Counted from the stretch's first letter, positions 34,041-42,367 are shown. The stretch: DNA of 64,000 nt from JBBRHH01 sp963788015 (GCA_963788015.1 CAWBEY010000003.1:186001-250000), one strand, 5' to 3'. Translations and numbers: made by a program. The notes: a model not told the origin generated them from the letters alone.

Positions 34041-37000
34041 ATCGGGTAAGGCCCGAATGCCGTGCCCGTGGCGCTGGCCAGTGTGAGGCCGCCACCGTTC
34101 AACGTAATGGTCCCGGCGGAGGTTCCAGCCGCCGTCGCAGACGTCAATCGCAATGTCCCGGCATCGATTGAAGTTCCACCGGTGCGCAGGCTGTTTACGG
34201 TCAGCGTAAGCGTATCCGCTCCAACCTTGTTGAAGCTGTTCGCGTTGGTCGCGAATGCTGAGCTGAGCGTGATGTCGCCGCTGCCGCCAACGGAGGTTGC
34301 CGCGGCATTGATCGTTATTGCTCCGCTGTAGGTGGCGGCTCCGCCGGAATTGGTCAGCGCACCCGTGGCGCCGACGCCAGTGCCGGTGAGGGTGAGGGGT
34401 TCGGCAGCCGCCAGCGTAAATCCACCCAAATCCAGTGCGGCTCCGGTGGCGCTCACCGTGGTTCCACCGGCAATCGTGCCCAACGGTCCGTTGGCGCCGC
34501 TGCCGGCGCTGCCGAGCTTTATGGTGCCGGCACTGATCGTTGTCGTCCCCGCGTAGCTGTTGCTGGCCGACGAAAGGATCAGCGTGCCGCTGTTGGTTTT
34601 GGTCAGCCCCGTGGCGCCGCTGATTGTCGCCGAAATGGTGAGGACGTTGCTAGCGGTCACGTCGATGCCGCCGCCACCCGTTCCCAAAGCCACCGTTCGA
34701 TTGACGCCCAAGTCAAAAGTACCAGTGGACTGCAATGCACCGCCGGCAAGAGACAGCGTGTTGGTGGCCGAGGCGTCGCCGAAGTTGCTGCTGGCGGCAA
34801 TGGAAACTGTGCCGGCGTTGACCGTTACAGGGCCGGAAAATGAGCTGTTGGTCGCGCTGAGGATAACGGTGCCCGTGTTGGTTTTGGTCAGTCCAGTTGA
34901 GCCGCTGATGGCGCCCGAGACGGTGAGTGTGTTAGCGCCGCTGACGTCAAGCCCGCCGCCGCCGGCACCCAGCGAGATGGTGCGATTGGCCGTCAGATCG
35001 AAGGTTCCTGTGGATTGAAGAACGCCGCCGCCGCTGATGCCGATGGTATTGGTAGAAGACGCGTTTCCGATGTTCGCGCTGGCGCCGATCGAGAGGATGC
35101 CGCCCGTGATGGTGGTGGCGCCGGAGTAGGTGTTTCCGGCGTTGGAAAGGATCAACGTCCCCGGGCCGCTGAAGGTTAACGATGACGTCCCGGTGATTGC
35201 CCCTGAATCGGTCGAGGAGCCCCCGGTAGCGGCACCAAGGTTGACGGCGGTGTTAGCAAAGGCGAACGCGCTGGAATAATTGTTGAACTGAAGGGTGCCG
35301 CCGCCGAAAGTAGGCACGGCGGAATGAATCCCTGTATCCGCATTGATCGCGAGAATGCCCCCGTTGATCGCTGTCGTGCCGGTGTATGTGTTGACACCGG
35401 ACAACGTCAGCGTGCCCGCCCCGGTCTTTGTGATTCCGGTCGTAGAAGTAGCACTCGTGATGACGGGGGCTACAGTCAATGTCCCAGTCACATTGAAAGT
35501 TCGCGTTGCTAGTCCAAGATCAAGTTTATCGGAGCCGGTGCTGGGAGCGGTATCGACCGCGATGGACGACGTGCCGGAGCTCGTGACGTCGCCGCCGAGT
35601 TTGATTAGCGAAGCGCCGGTGATGCCAGAATTCGCATCGGTATGAATGGTGCTGCCGGAGAGCGTTAAACCCCCCGAACCGATTGTCAATGTAGTTGAGC
35701 CGCCGGTGTTGCCCATTGCGTAGGAGTTGGCGGCGAGGTAGGCGCCCGAGATCCCCGTAAGCGACAAGCTGCCCGTTGTGATACTGCTTCCGGTGCTGGC
35801 GACTATCGTTCCGCCGGTTTGAATGATGCTGGCCACGGTCTCGGTGAACGCGCCCGTCGTCCAGCCGACGGCTGCTGAGCCGTTAAAGGTAAGGGTGGCG
35901 GTATCTGGTATCTGCTCGCTGGCGGCTGTAATCAGAGTGCCCGACACAGTGAGGTTTCCGCCGACCGCGTTGACATTCGCGGACTTGGTTAAGTTCAGCG
36001 TGCCAGTACTGTTGACCGTGGTGAGTCCGGTGTAGGTGTTGGCGCTTGCGCCGCTCAGGTTCAGAGTGCTGGAGCCGACATACGTCAATGTGGAGGAGCC
36101 GCCGCCAATAACGCCAGAGAGAGTAATTGGCTGAGAACCGCCGATGCTGCTGTTCGTGTTCAGCGTGATTGTCCCGCTATCTGCACCCGTGCCCGTATTG
36201 CTGATGATCGCGCCAGCATTTGAAATACCCGTGCCGTTCAGAGTTAACGCCTTGCCGGCGATGTTCTGCCCGTTGAGATCCAGCACTGCTCCAGTCGCAA
36301 CCACGGCGGCCGCGCCCGCTGCGCTGCCAAGAGCGGCAATGTTGCCGAGCTTAAGAGTTGTCCCGGCGCTGATGTTAGTGCCGCCAATGTAAGTGTTAGA
36401 TCCTGAAAACGTGTCAATGGCATTGCCCTGATACGTAATCGCCCCTGTGCCGGCCGCACCTGCGATGATTCCAGAATAACTGAACGCGCCGCCGCCGTTA
36501 TCAATGGTTCCAATGGTGGTGGTGCTGCTGGCAGCCGACCCCAAGGCAATCCCGCGATTCGCTGTCAGCGTTGTCGGTGCGGCAAACAACAATGTGCCGC
36601 CATTGAAAGTGATCGACCCTGGTGTTGCGCTGCCTGGAACCGCACCAAGAGTGGTGTCGCCCGCAACCGAAAGAATGCCGGCGTTGATGGTGGTCGTGCC
36701 GTACGTGTTCACGGCTGTCGTGAGGTTCAACTGTCCCGCACCGGCTTTAACCAAGTTACCGTTCTGGATCACGGCTGAGATAATCATGTCGGCCGTGCCG
36801 GCCGTCTGTTGCGCGATGGTGAAAGTGCGCGGTGCATTGTTCAAATCCAACTGCCCCAGCGGCGAACCGGAACCGATGATCTTCGCTTGTGTTCCTGACG
36901 CGTTCGTCGTCACATCACTCGCTAAGATCAATTTTGCGACGCTGCCTCCAGAGATAGTGATCTGCCCGCCCGTCATGTTCAGACCGGCCACTGAGTCATT

Positions 37001-37423
37001 TGTGCCTGCTCCAACCGATACCGCTCCCGTCCCGCTCACAGTCAATAGCCCAGTGCCCAGGGCGTTGGTGGCGTTCAAATTTAGATTTCCGCCAAAAACG
37101 TTCGTGCCGCCCGTATAGGAACTGGCGCCGTTAATGTTCAAACCACCCGTGGATGTGGCGGCCAGGGTCAATGATTTGGTGCCGCCAGTGACGCCTCCAA
37201 GAAGTGCGACGATCGCGCTCCCCGACCCGCCCACAACGCCGCCCGACAAGTCGAACGTCGCATTCGCGTTCAAGGTCGTGACGCCGCTGATGTTCAGCCT
37301 ATAAGCATTGCTGCTAGATACCTGCAACGTCGCCACGTTGCTGAACGTGAGGGAAGGAAATACTTCTGTTTGCCCTGACCCGGTGGAAATCGGATCAACA
37401 CGAATCCCCGAGTTGGCCGTCAC
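32975..37423 (-). CDS. Giant adhesin, segment 5
   Basis: A 1,482-codon frame of strand repeats, including a two-copy repeat of about 290 bp at 34540-35100 and most of a 519-bp tandem repeat. Between about 33980 and 33740 the frame leaves the repeat pattern (arginine/histidine-rich) and returns; the proper sequence there is carried by a second frame at 33691-34038 (TLNVGGGGNVTTGTEGITLG). Two compensating indels therefore lie inside this segment. It leaves the pattern for good near 33095. Confidence 0.65.
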   Translation of the reverse strand: MTANSGIRVDPISTGSGQTEVFPSLTFSNVATLQVSSSNAYRLNISGVTTLNANATFDLSGGVVGGSGSAIVALLGGVTGGTKSLTLAATSTGGLNINGASSYTGGTNVFGGNLNLNATNALGTGLLTVSGTGAVSVGAGTNDSVAGLNMTGGQITISGGSVAKLILASDVTTNASGTQAKIIGSGSPLGQLDLNNAPRTFTIAQQTAGTADMIISAVIQNGNLVKAGAGQLNLTTAVNTYGTTTINAGILSVAGDTTLGAVPGSATPGSITFNGGTLLFAAPTTLTANRGIALGSAASSTTTIGTIDNGGGAFSYSGIIAGAAGTGAITYQGNAIDTFSGSNTYIGGTNISAGTTLKLGNIAALGSAAGAAAVVATGAVLDLNGQNIAGKALTLNGTGISNAGAIISNTGTGADSGTITLNTNSSIGGSQPITLSGVIGGGSSTLTYVGSSTLNLSGASANTYTGLTTVNSTGTLNLTKSANVNAVGGNLTVSGTLITAASEQIPDTATLTFNGSAAVGWTTGAFTETVASIIQTGGTIVASTGSSITTGSLSLTGISGAYLAANSYAMGNTGGSTTLTIGSGGLTLSGSTIHTDANSGITGASLIKLGGDVTSSGTSSIAVDTAPSTGSDKLDLGLATRTFNVTGTLTVAPVITSATSTTGITKTGAGTLTLSGVNTYTGTTAINGGILAINADTGIHSAVPTFGGGTLQFNNYSSAFAFANTAVNLGAATGGSSTDSGAITGTSSLTFSGPGTLILSNAGNTYSGATTITGGILSIGASANIGNASSTNTIGISGGGVLQSTGTFDLTANRTISLGAGGGGLDVSGANTLTVSGAISGSTGLTKTNTGTVILSATNSSFSGPVTVNAGTVSIAASSNFGDASATNTLSLAGGALQSTGTFDLGVNRTVALGTGGGGIDVTASNVLTISATISGATGLTKTNSGTLILSSASNSYAGTTTISAGTIKLGSAGSGANGPLGTIAGGTTVSATGAALDLGGFTLAAAEPLTLTGTGVGATGALTNSGGAATYSGAITINAAATSVGGSGDITLSSAFATNANSFNKVGADTLTLTVNSLRTGGTSIDAGTLRLTSATAAGTSAGTITLNGGGLTLASATGTAFGPYPIVVANNSTLTSDTAGGTTGVTHTNLGTLLDWRIYVKCRRRRQRHHRHRGNYSWGHDPDRRRHLQYRQPNQRRHDAFNSGRCDQQHLHAHHQRHWQHGAVRRVGAGSGGITYSGTGTLTLNQANTFTGILTLNSGTVVGTSVAGALGAGTISLAGGNLQLTNATGTNLSFSRNTTITGTAKITSDVTVPNNAGDTFTLGTLGISGQTLTIAGGANVNSGTAGMTFGTVTLSTANPTFTINNPAAGGTTVLTLGAVTNSTFTPTINGTGNVVQTGIWGAGSGGITYNGSGTLTLNQANTFTGALAVNSGTVVGTSVVGAWRGHTKLGWRHAELDQRLRHEPEFLTQYNRKRHVHDHF
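34540..35100 (-). repeat. Two-copy repeat of about 290 bp in the giant gene
   Basis: Two consecutive units share GGALQSTGTFDLGVNRTVAL or GGVLQSTGTFDLTANRTISL, then LTISATISGATGLTKTNSGT or its close variant. They are clearly homologous at protein level and moderately diverged at DNA level. Confidence 0.6.
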
Positions 37424-37425
37424 CG

Positions 37426-37704
37426 TTAGAGGATTGGCGAAGGTGGTCGGGTCGGTGTCGCTGGTGACATAGACGCCCCGCCGCCCAGGGAAACTCCGCC
37501 GGAAACACCAAGGTTGCCCGGTGTGCTAACCTGAACAATACCGCCGGAAATCACCGTGCTCGCGTACGTGTTGCCCGAGTTGGTCAGGGATAGGGTGCCC
37601 GCGCCGGCCTTGGTTAAGACCTTCGCGCCGCTCACGACGCCAGAGATCGTGAGGAGGTCGCCGCTGCTGGTTGCCGTCATCGTCGTATCGGCCCCCAGCG
37701 TCAC
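37426..37704 (-). CDS. Giant adhesin, segment 4
   Basis: A short in-frame bridge reading TLGADTTMTATSSGDLLTIS, then LTKAGAGTLSLTNSGNTYA, a clear beta-strand repeat. The frame breaks again near 37480, within a run of Gs and Cs, before segment 5. Confidence 0.55.
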   Translation of the reverse strand: MTLGADTTMTATSSGDLLTISGVVSGAKVLTKAGAGTLSLTNSGNTYASTVISGGIVQVSTPGNLGVSGGVSLGGGASMSPATPTRPPSPIL

Positions 37705-38074
37705 GGGAGGCGCTGATCACTTGCGTACCGGCGGCGGTGATGCTGGGCGTCGTGCCGGCGAGAGTGATAGTGCCGGTGCCACTGCTGCCTTGAGCGATTG
37801 TGTAGCTCCCGGTCCCGTTGAAGGTGATGGCGTTGAGGTTGGGGCTGCTGGCGCCGAGGTTGACTGTGACGCTGCTGCCCGTATTGCCGAAAGTGGCGGT
37901 ATCGACGCCGGTAAAGTTTGCATCGAGCCCCGGCACGCCGCCCGCGGCCAGCCAGTTGCCAACGCTATTCCACGCCCCGCCAGTCGCACCGGTCCAGGTG
38001 CTTTGGCCGGAATAGACCGTTGCGGTGTAGCCGACGGCGACGTTGGAATAAGTATCCCCAAGCCCGGTTTCCAA
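37526..38074 (-). CDS. Giant adhesin, segment 3: second W-module
   Basis: Contains the second W-module, STWTGATGGAWNSVGNW, which opens unit 2. It is followed by NAITFNGTGSYTIAQGSSG. The in-frame part runs from about 38220 to about 37705. The arginine-rich end of this frame (RQRRREGLNQ region) is off-frame, and the reading moves to segment 4. Confidence 0.55.
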   Translation of the reverse strand: METGLGDTYSNVAVGYTATVYSGQSTWTGATGGAWNSVGNWLAAGGVPGLDANFTGVDTATFGNTGSSVTVNLGASSPNLNAITFNGTGSYTIAQGSSGTGTITLAGTTPSITAAGTQVISASRDAGGRYDDDGNQQRRPPHDLWRRERREGLNQGRRGHPIPDQLGQHVREHGDFRRYCSG

Positions 38075-38193
38075 GGTGGTCGCGGGAAGGGCGAAGCTGC
38101 CGGAGATGGCTCCAGTGCCGCTGATTGTGCCGCTGATGGTGCGGGTGGCGGAGTTGAGCGTACCGGTGAAATCTGTCGGGCCGCCGGTCAGGG

Positions 38194-39282
38194 TCAGGCC
38201 GTTGCTCGGGCGCCTCCATAAGTGGCCACGCGCACGCTGGTGGTCGTGTCATTGATGCCAGTGGTGGTGAAAGCGTTTGACGTGACGCTGACAGCCGCAC
38301 CAGCGTGAAGCGTTCCAAGGCTTGTCGTGCTGCCATTGGTGATCACGCGCAAGGCAAGAGGATCGGCCGAGTAGCTTACAGTCAGTGCGTTAACGCCGCC
38401 GGCGAATTCTCCAGACAAAGCGCCGTTGGCTTCACTCAGGACGACGCTGCCAGTCTGAGTACCGGTGGTGGCTCCGAAATTGCGGGAAAGACTCACCAGG
38501 CCAGAGGGCGTTCCGGTCGTGTTCGAGCCATTGAACAAAGCGCCATTGCCAGTGACCGAGAAGCTGCTGATGGTGTTGGGACCGCTGTTGAGGGTGGCGT
38601 CGGCCACAGTGCCATGGTTGCCGCTGGTGCTGGTGACGGCAGTCGATCCGCTGCCGAGCGTGTTCACGAGATACCGGCCAAAGCTGACCGTTGAGCTGGC
38701 CGAGAGCGTGCGTGGATCGACGATCGTCACGTTCACTGAGCTGGTCGTGGCCGACGTGGGGCTGGCGTTGGAGTCGGATTCGGTGACTTGGATGGTGCGG
38801 CTGCCCACCGTGCTGCCGGTGACCAGATCGGCGCTGAAGGTGGTCGAACCACCGGCCGTGACTGTGGAGCTGACGGGAACAAAGCTACTCGCCGTAAGCT
38901 GCCCGGCGCTGCTGAGGGCCACCGCAAGATCAAAAGAGCCGGAGGGGGCGGTGTTGCTGACGGTACCGGTGATTGCGCCGGCGGCGGTGGTGTTGCTGAG
39001 ATAGCGGGTTGAACCGGCCGGGGCGGAGAGCGTGATGGCGGGGGTGGCCAGGTGCTGGAGATCCACTTCGCCCGCGCTATAAGCCAGTTTGTAGTTGGAC
39101 GGAACGAGCGTGGCGTTACCGAACGTGCCGCTGACGCCGCCCGAAGCGGTCAGCAACACGTATTTACCCTGATCGGCCCCGGCATTGATAAAAGTGAGGT
39201 TCGAAATCGGATCGATGACGGCCGCGCCAGTCACGACGATTTTGTCCGCCTGATTCGCCCCTGCGCGTAATGTGAACTGCAA
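38194..39282 (-). CDS. Giant adhesin, segment 2: end of first unit
   Basis: Continues segment 1 after a frame change near 39285 (QFTLRAGANQADKIVVTG). That stretch is the typical unit-closing module, followed by YKLAYSAGEVDLQHL. The following 250 residues are serine/threonine-rich beta sandwich-like sequence with paired motifs (STVTAGGSTTFSADLVTGST), resembling repeat regions at the end of free-standing proteins of this class. A further frame change occurs near 38220. Confidence 0.6.
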   Translation of the reverse strand: MQFTLRAGANQADKIVVTGAAVIDPISNLTFINAGADQGKYVLLTASGGVSGTFGNATLVPSNYKLAYSAGEVDLQHLATPAITLSAPAGSTRYLSNTTAAGAITGTVSNTAPSGSFDLAVALSSAGQLTASSFVPVSSTVTAGGSTTFSADLVTGSTVGSRTIQVTESDSNASPTSATTSSVNVTIVDPRTLSASSTVSFGRYLVNTLGSGSTAVTSTSGNHGTVADATLNSGPNTISSFSVTGNGALFNGSNTTGTPSGLVSLSRNFGATTGTQTGSVVLSEANGALSGEFAGGVNALTVSYSADPLALRVITNGSTTSLGTLHAGAAVSVTSNAFTTTGINDTTTSVRVATYGGARATA

Positions 39283-40354
39283 CGGTGCTGCCGGCGCCTA
39301 GACTGAGTGCGCCCGTATGCAACGTGCCAATGGTGCTGCCAACGCCTCCGTCGATAATGGAAGCGCCGGAGAGGCTGACAGTCCCATTTACAGTGCCTGT
39401 GCCGCGGAGTGACCCGCCAGTGAGGGTGACGGCAGAGGCGGAAGCGAGTGAGCCGTTCACCTGCACTTCGCCGCCGAAGATGGTGGTTGTCCCGGTGTAG
39501 GCTCCGATCCCAGTCAAAACCAAGGTGCCGCCGCCGGCCTTGGAAAGGGCTCGTCCGCCGGTGATATCTTCACCCAGGGCGTTGATCGTGGTTACGCCAG
39601 TATTTGAGACAGTGACCGTGCGGTCGCCGGTCAAGGTGTTGATGCCGCTAAACGTAAAGTTGTCAACCCCCGCGACTGTAACATCGCCACCAAAGTTGAC
39701 AGCGTTGCCGATGGTGCGACTGCCCCCGCTGGACTGAATCGTTCCACCGTTGAATGCAAGGCTTCCCGTTCCGAGTGCATTGTCGTTTCCAAGCGATAAC
39801 GTGCCGGCCGCGAGGCTGGTTCCGCCCGCATAGGTGTTATTGCCGTTTAACACTAGGGTACCATTGCCGGCCTTGGCTACCGTAACGCCGCTGGTGCCGT
39901 CAAGCACCGCGCTAATGGTGGCGGTCAAACCGCTGCCGACATTCAGCGTGGAGGTTCCCGCCGTTGTATTTCCGGCAACCAGGGTGAGCGTGTCACCACT
40001 AATGTTGTAGCCCCCGGCACTGAATGTCATGTCGCCGACGGAGATGAGCCCGCCTGAATTATCCACAGTGAGAGACAACCCGGTGCCAGTGCCGTCGAAC
40101 ACAGCGTCACTTGTGGTCCAGGCGGTGGCCGTCCCGCTGTTGTCCCAGTTCACGCTCGTCGCATCCCAGTTACTATTAGCCGCACCAGTCCATGTCCTGG
40201 TGCCATGAGCGGCATGGACTGAGTTACTGCCAAAAAACCCTAGCCCGGCCACTGCAGCAGCCAAGGCAGTTCCGCGCCTCGTGCGTTTTTTGAATTTCGG
40301 GGCCTGCTTGGAAACTTTGCGTGCGACGTTAGGTGACGCGATGTCGTGAGACAT
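39164..40354 (-). CDS. Giant adhesin, segment 1: signal peptide and first repeat unit
   Basis: N-terminal segment. A basic stretch (KKRTRRGTALAAAVAGLGFF) leads into a long signal peptide cleaved around SVHAA. Next comes the first W-module, RTWTGAANSNWDATSVNW, followed by repeats such as VAKAGNGTLVLNGNNTYAG. The track starts at GTG 40360, but ATG 40354 has the better spacing to the GAGGAG ribosome binding site. In-frame sequence ends near 39285 (GAGSTVAV), after which the product continues in segment 2; the last 40 residues of this frame are off-frame. Confidence 0.7.
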   Translation of the reverse strand: MSHDIASPNVARKVSKQAPKFKKRTRRGTALAAAVAGLGFFGSNSVHAAHGTRTWTGAANSNWDATSVNWDNSGTATAWTTSDAVFDGTGTGLSLTVDNSGGLISVGDMTFSAGGYNISGDTLTLVAGNTTAGTSTLNVGSGLTATISAVLDGTSGVTVAKAGNGTLVLNGNNTYAGGTSLAAGTLSLGNDNALGTGSLAFNGGTIQSSGGSRTIGNAVNFGGDVTVAGVDNFTFSGINTLTGDRTVTVSNTGVTTINALGEDITGGRALSKAGGGTLVLTGIGAYTGTTTIFGGEVQVNGSLASASAVTLTGGSLRGTGTVNGTVSLSGASIIDGGVGSTIGTLHTGALSLGAGSTVAVHITRRGESGGQNRRDWRGRHRSDFEPHFYQCRGRSG

Positions 40355-40360
40355 TCTCAC

Positions 40361-40686
40361 TCCTCAGTTGATTTTCGGCCTATCCGGCGCGGACGTTCTA
40401 GCGGGCAACTTTACGAAAATACGCAGACGTGCCGAGCGTAAACGAAGGCGGACAAGTCGGTTAGATGAGCTATTCGCTCAACCGCTTGTCACGGGGGAGA
40501 TAAAGGACGCTGGTGAATTTTGGTCTCACCTAATGTTTAAAATGCCTCGTTCGAGCCTCGTCAAAATCGTACGAAAGGTCCGCGAAATGAGTTGCCCTCA
40601 CATAAACGCGCTCTGGATACGTTTATCGCCTATAGCTTAACTTGACATGGGCCATATGCAACCTTTTATGTATTTATTGTTTTGTA
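40361..40686. other. Upstream region of the giant gene
   Basis: About 330 bases without a convincing gene; a 90-codon plus-strand frame here has no recognisable feature. It should hold the giant gene's promoter on the minus strand. I see the ribosome binding site GAGGAG next to the start but no clear -35/-10 pair. A TTGACA at 40643 reads on the plus strand, away from the giant gene, with no good -10 partner. Confidence 0.4.
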
Positions 40687-40710
40687 CCCGCGGCAAGGGA
40701 TCGAACCTCG
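40687..40710 (-). other. Possible tRNA 3'-end fragment (second att-like site)
   Basis: On the minus strand this reads as a T-arm (five-base stem with the loop TTCGATC) followed by an acceptor-like CCGCGGG. No matching 5' tRNA half is present upstream. It resembles the remnant left by an integrase at a different tRNA and sits exactly between the giant gene and the block of broken genes. I found no second copy in the window. Confidence 0.35.
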
Positions 40711-40744
40711 TTTCTTGAAAGAGTTGATCGATAATGTCCAATCT

Positions 40745-41317
40745 TCAATATGCCTGCACCGATTCATCCACACCTTCACGTCCTGCGCTTCGTGCGAAAT
40801 CGTCGAGCCATTGAACAAAGGGATTTGGGGGCGTCGGCGGCCGGTACCGCTCAGCTCGGTTGATGACGACCCCTCGCTGCTTCGGGTCAAAGGCAATCGA
40901 AAAATGATGCTTGCGGGTGACAAAACTGTGCTCAAAGTGTCTTTCAATTCGATCCTGCCGGTTTACCTGTTCAAAAAGCAGCTCCGTCACGTTTTTTGCC
41001 GCTTCCAACGCCAGGCCAGCTTCGTTGGTGCGCAGGGCGTTTAAGAATTGCTGAGTGACCTGGACGTCGCCACCATCCAGCCACGAAAACTGCCTCGCCA
41101 ACATCGCCGGAATAAAGTGTGTCGCCATCAGGGTGCCGAGGTGCGTTCGGAATACAGGCCAGAAGTCGGCTTCACTGACTCCCCACCCCACGATTACCCG
41201 CGTCTTGCTCTCGGGAGCATATTGCCGCCAGAGCGACTCGACAACATCGTGCTTTAGGTTGGCGGGCATATATTGCGGCAGCATCTCGAACAGTCGCCTC
41301 CCGCCCATGCCGCTCAT
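40745..41317 (-). CDS. Hypothetical protein, probably truncated
   Basis: A 190-residue soluble protein that I do not recognise. It starts MSGMGGRRLFEMLPQYMP and has a mid-region with WGVSEADFWPVFRTHLGTLM and a C-terminal half with ERHFEHSFVTRKHHFSIAFD. The open frame extends upstream of this ATG without a stop as far as a TGA near 41475, reading ALVKRFFFNLDLLNLQRTF, but there is no ATG in that part. The true 5' end was therefore probably lost at the junction with the HsdR fragment near 41470. No signal peptide or membrane segment is visible. It lies among broken accessory genes, so a defence or mobile-element role is possible but unsupported. Confidence 0.5.
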   Translation of the reverse strand: MSGMGGRRLFEMLPQYMPANLKHDVVESLWRQYAPESKTRVIVGWGVSEADFWPVFRTHLGTLMATHFIPAMLARQFSWLDGGDVQVTQQFLNALRTNEAGLALEAAKNVTELLFEQVNRQDRIERHFEHSFVTRKHHFSIAFDPKQRGVVINRAERYRPPTPPNPFVQWLDDFARSAGREGVDESVQAY

Positions 41318-41447
41318 CGTCCGGCCTCCGATCCGCCAATCTTGAAATGTCTTTCTGGCGTACTGCTCCTTTCCTCTTCCATACCGTGCGCCATAGGCTG
41401 CAAAGGTGCGTTGAAGATTGAGTAGATCAAGGTTGAAGAAGAACCGC

Positions 41448-41908
41448 TTAACAAGAGCGAAGGCATCCCCTCAGTCCGACGGTGATTAGTGTCTTGATCT
41501 CGTACACGTCATAAGGGACGTTGACGCGGTCGGCCACGGCCTGTTCGTGCGTGTATTCCACCACCAGGTTCTGTTTGAAGAACCCGATGGTCTGCTTGCT
41601 GGGCGTGGCGGCGAGGCCGACAAGAAGGCGTCGAAGTACTTCAGGACGTCGCCCCAGACGCTGTAGATGGAGCGGTGGCATTCATCGACGATCAGGGCGT
41701 CGAAGAACTCGGGCGGGATGGCGGCGTTGTACGTGATCGGTACCGGCGGCTTCTTGAACGGGCCGGGGCCTTCATAAGCGGAACGGTCTTCGTCTTCCTC
41801 GGCCAGGCCAGGCTGACCGGTCAGCACCGAGTAGAGCCGCTGAATCGTCGTGACGATGACACGGTTTACGGGAAAGGGGTTCGCCGTGCAAATGGCGAAC
41901 CCCTGCAC
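41448..41908 (-). pseudogene. Fragment of a type I restriction subunit R (HsdR) helicase domain
   Basis: About 150 codons of a protein that is normally some 800-1,000 residues long. Visible are VIVTTIQRLYSVLTG, the Walker B box IVDECHRSIY, then GLAATPSKQTIGFFKQNLVV and YTHEQAVADRVNV, all in the order of the HsdR motor domain. Motif III begins in a different frame, so one base (a G in TTGGTC) appears to be missing near 41630. Both ends are cut: the 5' part stops at a junction with the NYN gene near 41908, and the 3' part at a junction near 41470. No methylase or specificity subunit is in the window, so this cannot be a working system. Confidence 0.75.
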
Positions 41909-41926
41909 TCTTTTGTGGGCAAAGCT

Positions 41927-42367
41927 ATGACAGCTATCGCAACGGCACCGGTCGGATCAACGATCACTGTCCCCACCGTGTTCGCGTTTTCATCAACTTC
42001 TGGAATCTCCAAATCTTACTCAACAATCGAGAGTCTGAAGTTACCGGTCCGAATGGCGCACAATTCAAGATTGACTGGAAAGAGCTTCCATACGTGCTTG
42101 CACGTCGCGCCGCCGAAGTGATTGGCGCTCAAAACTACACGTATGATGGCACGCTCGTGTTCACGTCGTACGACGGAAAAACTGAACGGGGACGAAAATT
42201 TCACCGCTGGGTAAAAAACTGGTTAGACAAACAGGTAGGTGTGCAAGTCAATGTATTCGAACGGCGGCCGCGACGTGAGTTCAAATGCCAAGCCTGTCAC
42301 AAGGTCATCTGCGACTGCCCGCACTGTGCAGCAAGAATTGCGGGAACAGTTGAGAAAGGCGTAGATA
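41927..42367 (+). pseudogene. NYN-domain (PIN-like) ribonuclease fragment, cut by an IS element
   Basis: The plus strand encodes RVRVFINFWNLQ (first catalytic Asp position replaced by Asn in FINFWN), then DWKELPYVLARRAAEV, YDGTLVFTSYDGKTERGRKF, QVNVFERRPRREFKC and a possible zinc-binding CQACHKVICDCPHCA. It ends at EKGVDTAL, the conserved motif preceding the third NYN segment. Immediately there, at 42368, the IS inverted repeat begins, so the C-terminal part including the last acidic residues is gone. The likely start MTAIATAPVG (ATG 41927) is one frame off from the domain, with a break near 41970. NYN proteins are predicted RNases, often in RNA processing or defence. Confidence 0.65.

Larger units (their letters stand above)
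2624..40354 (-). other. Giant secreted autotransporter-repeat/PEP-CTERM adhesin gene, whole locus
   Basis: One gene of about 37.7 kb, seen as overlapping frames that hand over to each other about 17 times. The start is ATG 40354, with GAGGAG five bases upstream, followed by a basic N-region and hydrophobic core ending near VHAA. The body is made of strand repeats of the type LTKTGAGTLTLSGANTYTG (autotransporter-associated beta-strand repeat), with PA14 (21145-21690 and 10180-10745), LamG (15715-16390) and L-type lectin (13080-13730) inserts. The C-terminus has two dockerin-like loops and the PEP-CTERM signal VPEPASLGLLAIAATG followed by arginines. No beta-barrel is present, so export would be by Sec with an exosortase-type anchor rather than type V. 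A role as a cell-surface or matrix adhesin is inferred. As far as I can read, cysteines occur only in out-of-frame stretches. Confidence 0.8.

Noticed and set aside
2624..40354. Type V autotransporter
   Set aside because: The strand repeats are of the autotransporter-associated type, but there is no C-terminal beta-barrel; the protein ends in a PEP-CTERM signal.
2624..40354. CRISPR array or other regular short repeats
   Set aside because: The repetition is protein-driven, with degenerate codons and variable spacing; no direct repeat and spacer structure is present here or elsewhere in the window.
40368..40640. Plus-strand 90-codon frame upstream of the giant gene
   Set aside because: No ribosome binding site, no domain, and it covers the place where the giant gene's promoter must be.
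41448..41908. Functional type I restriction system
   Set aside because: Only about 150 codons of HsdR remain, cut at both ends, and no hsdM or hsdS is present.
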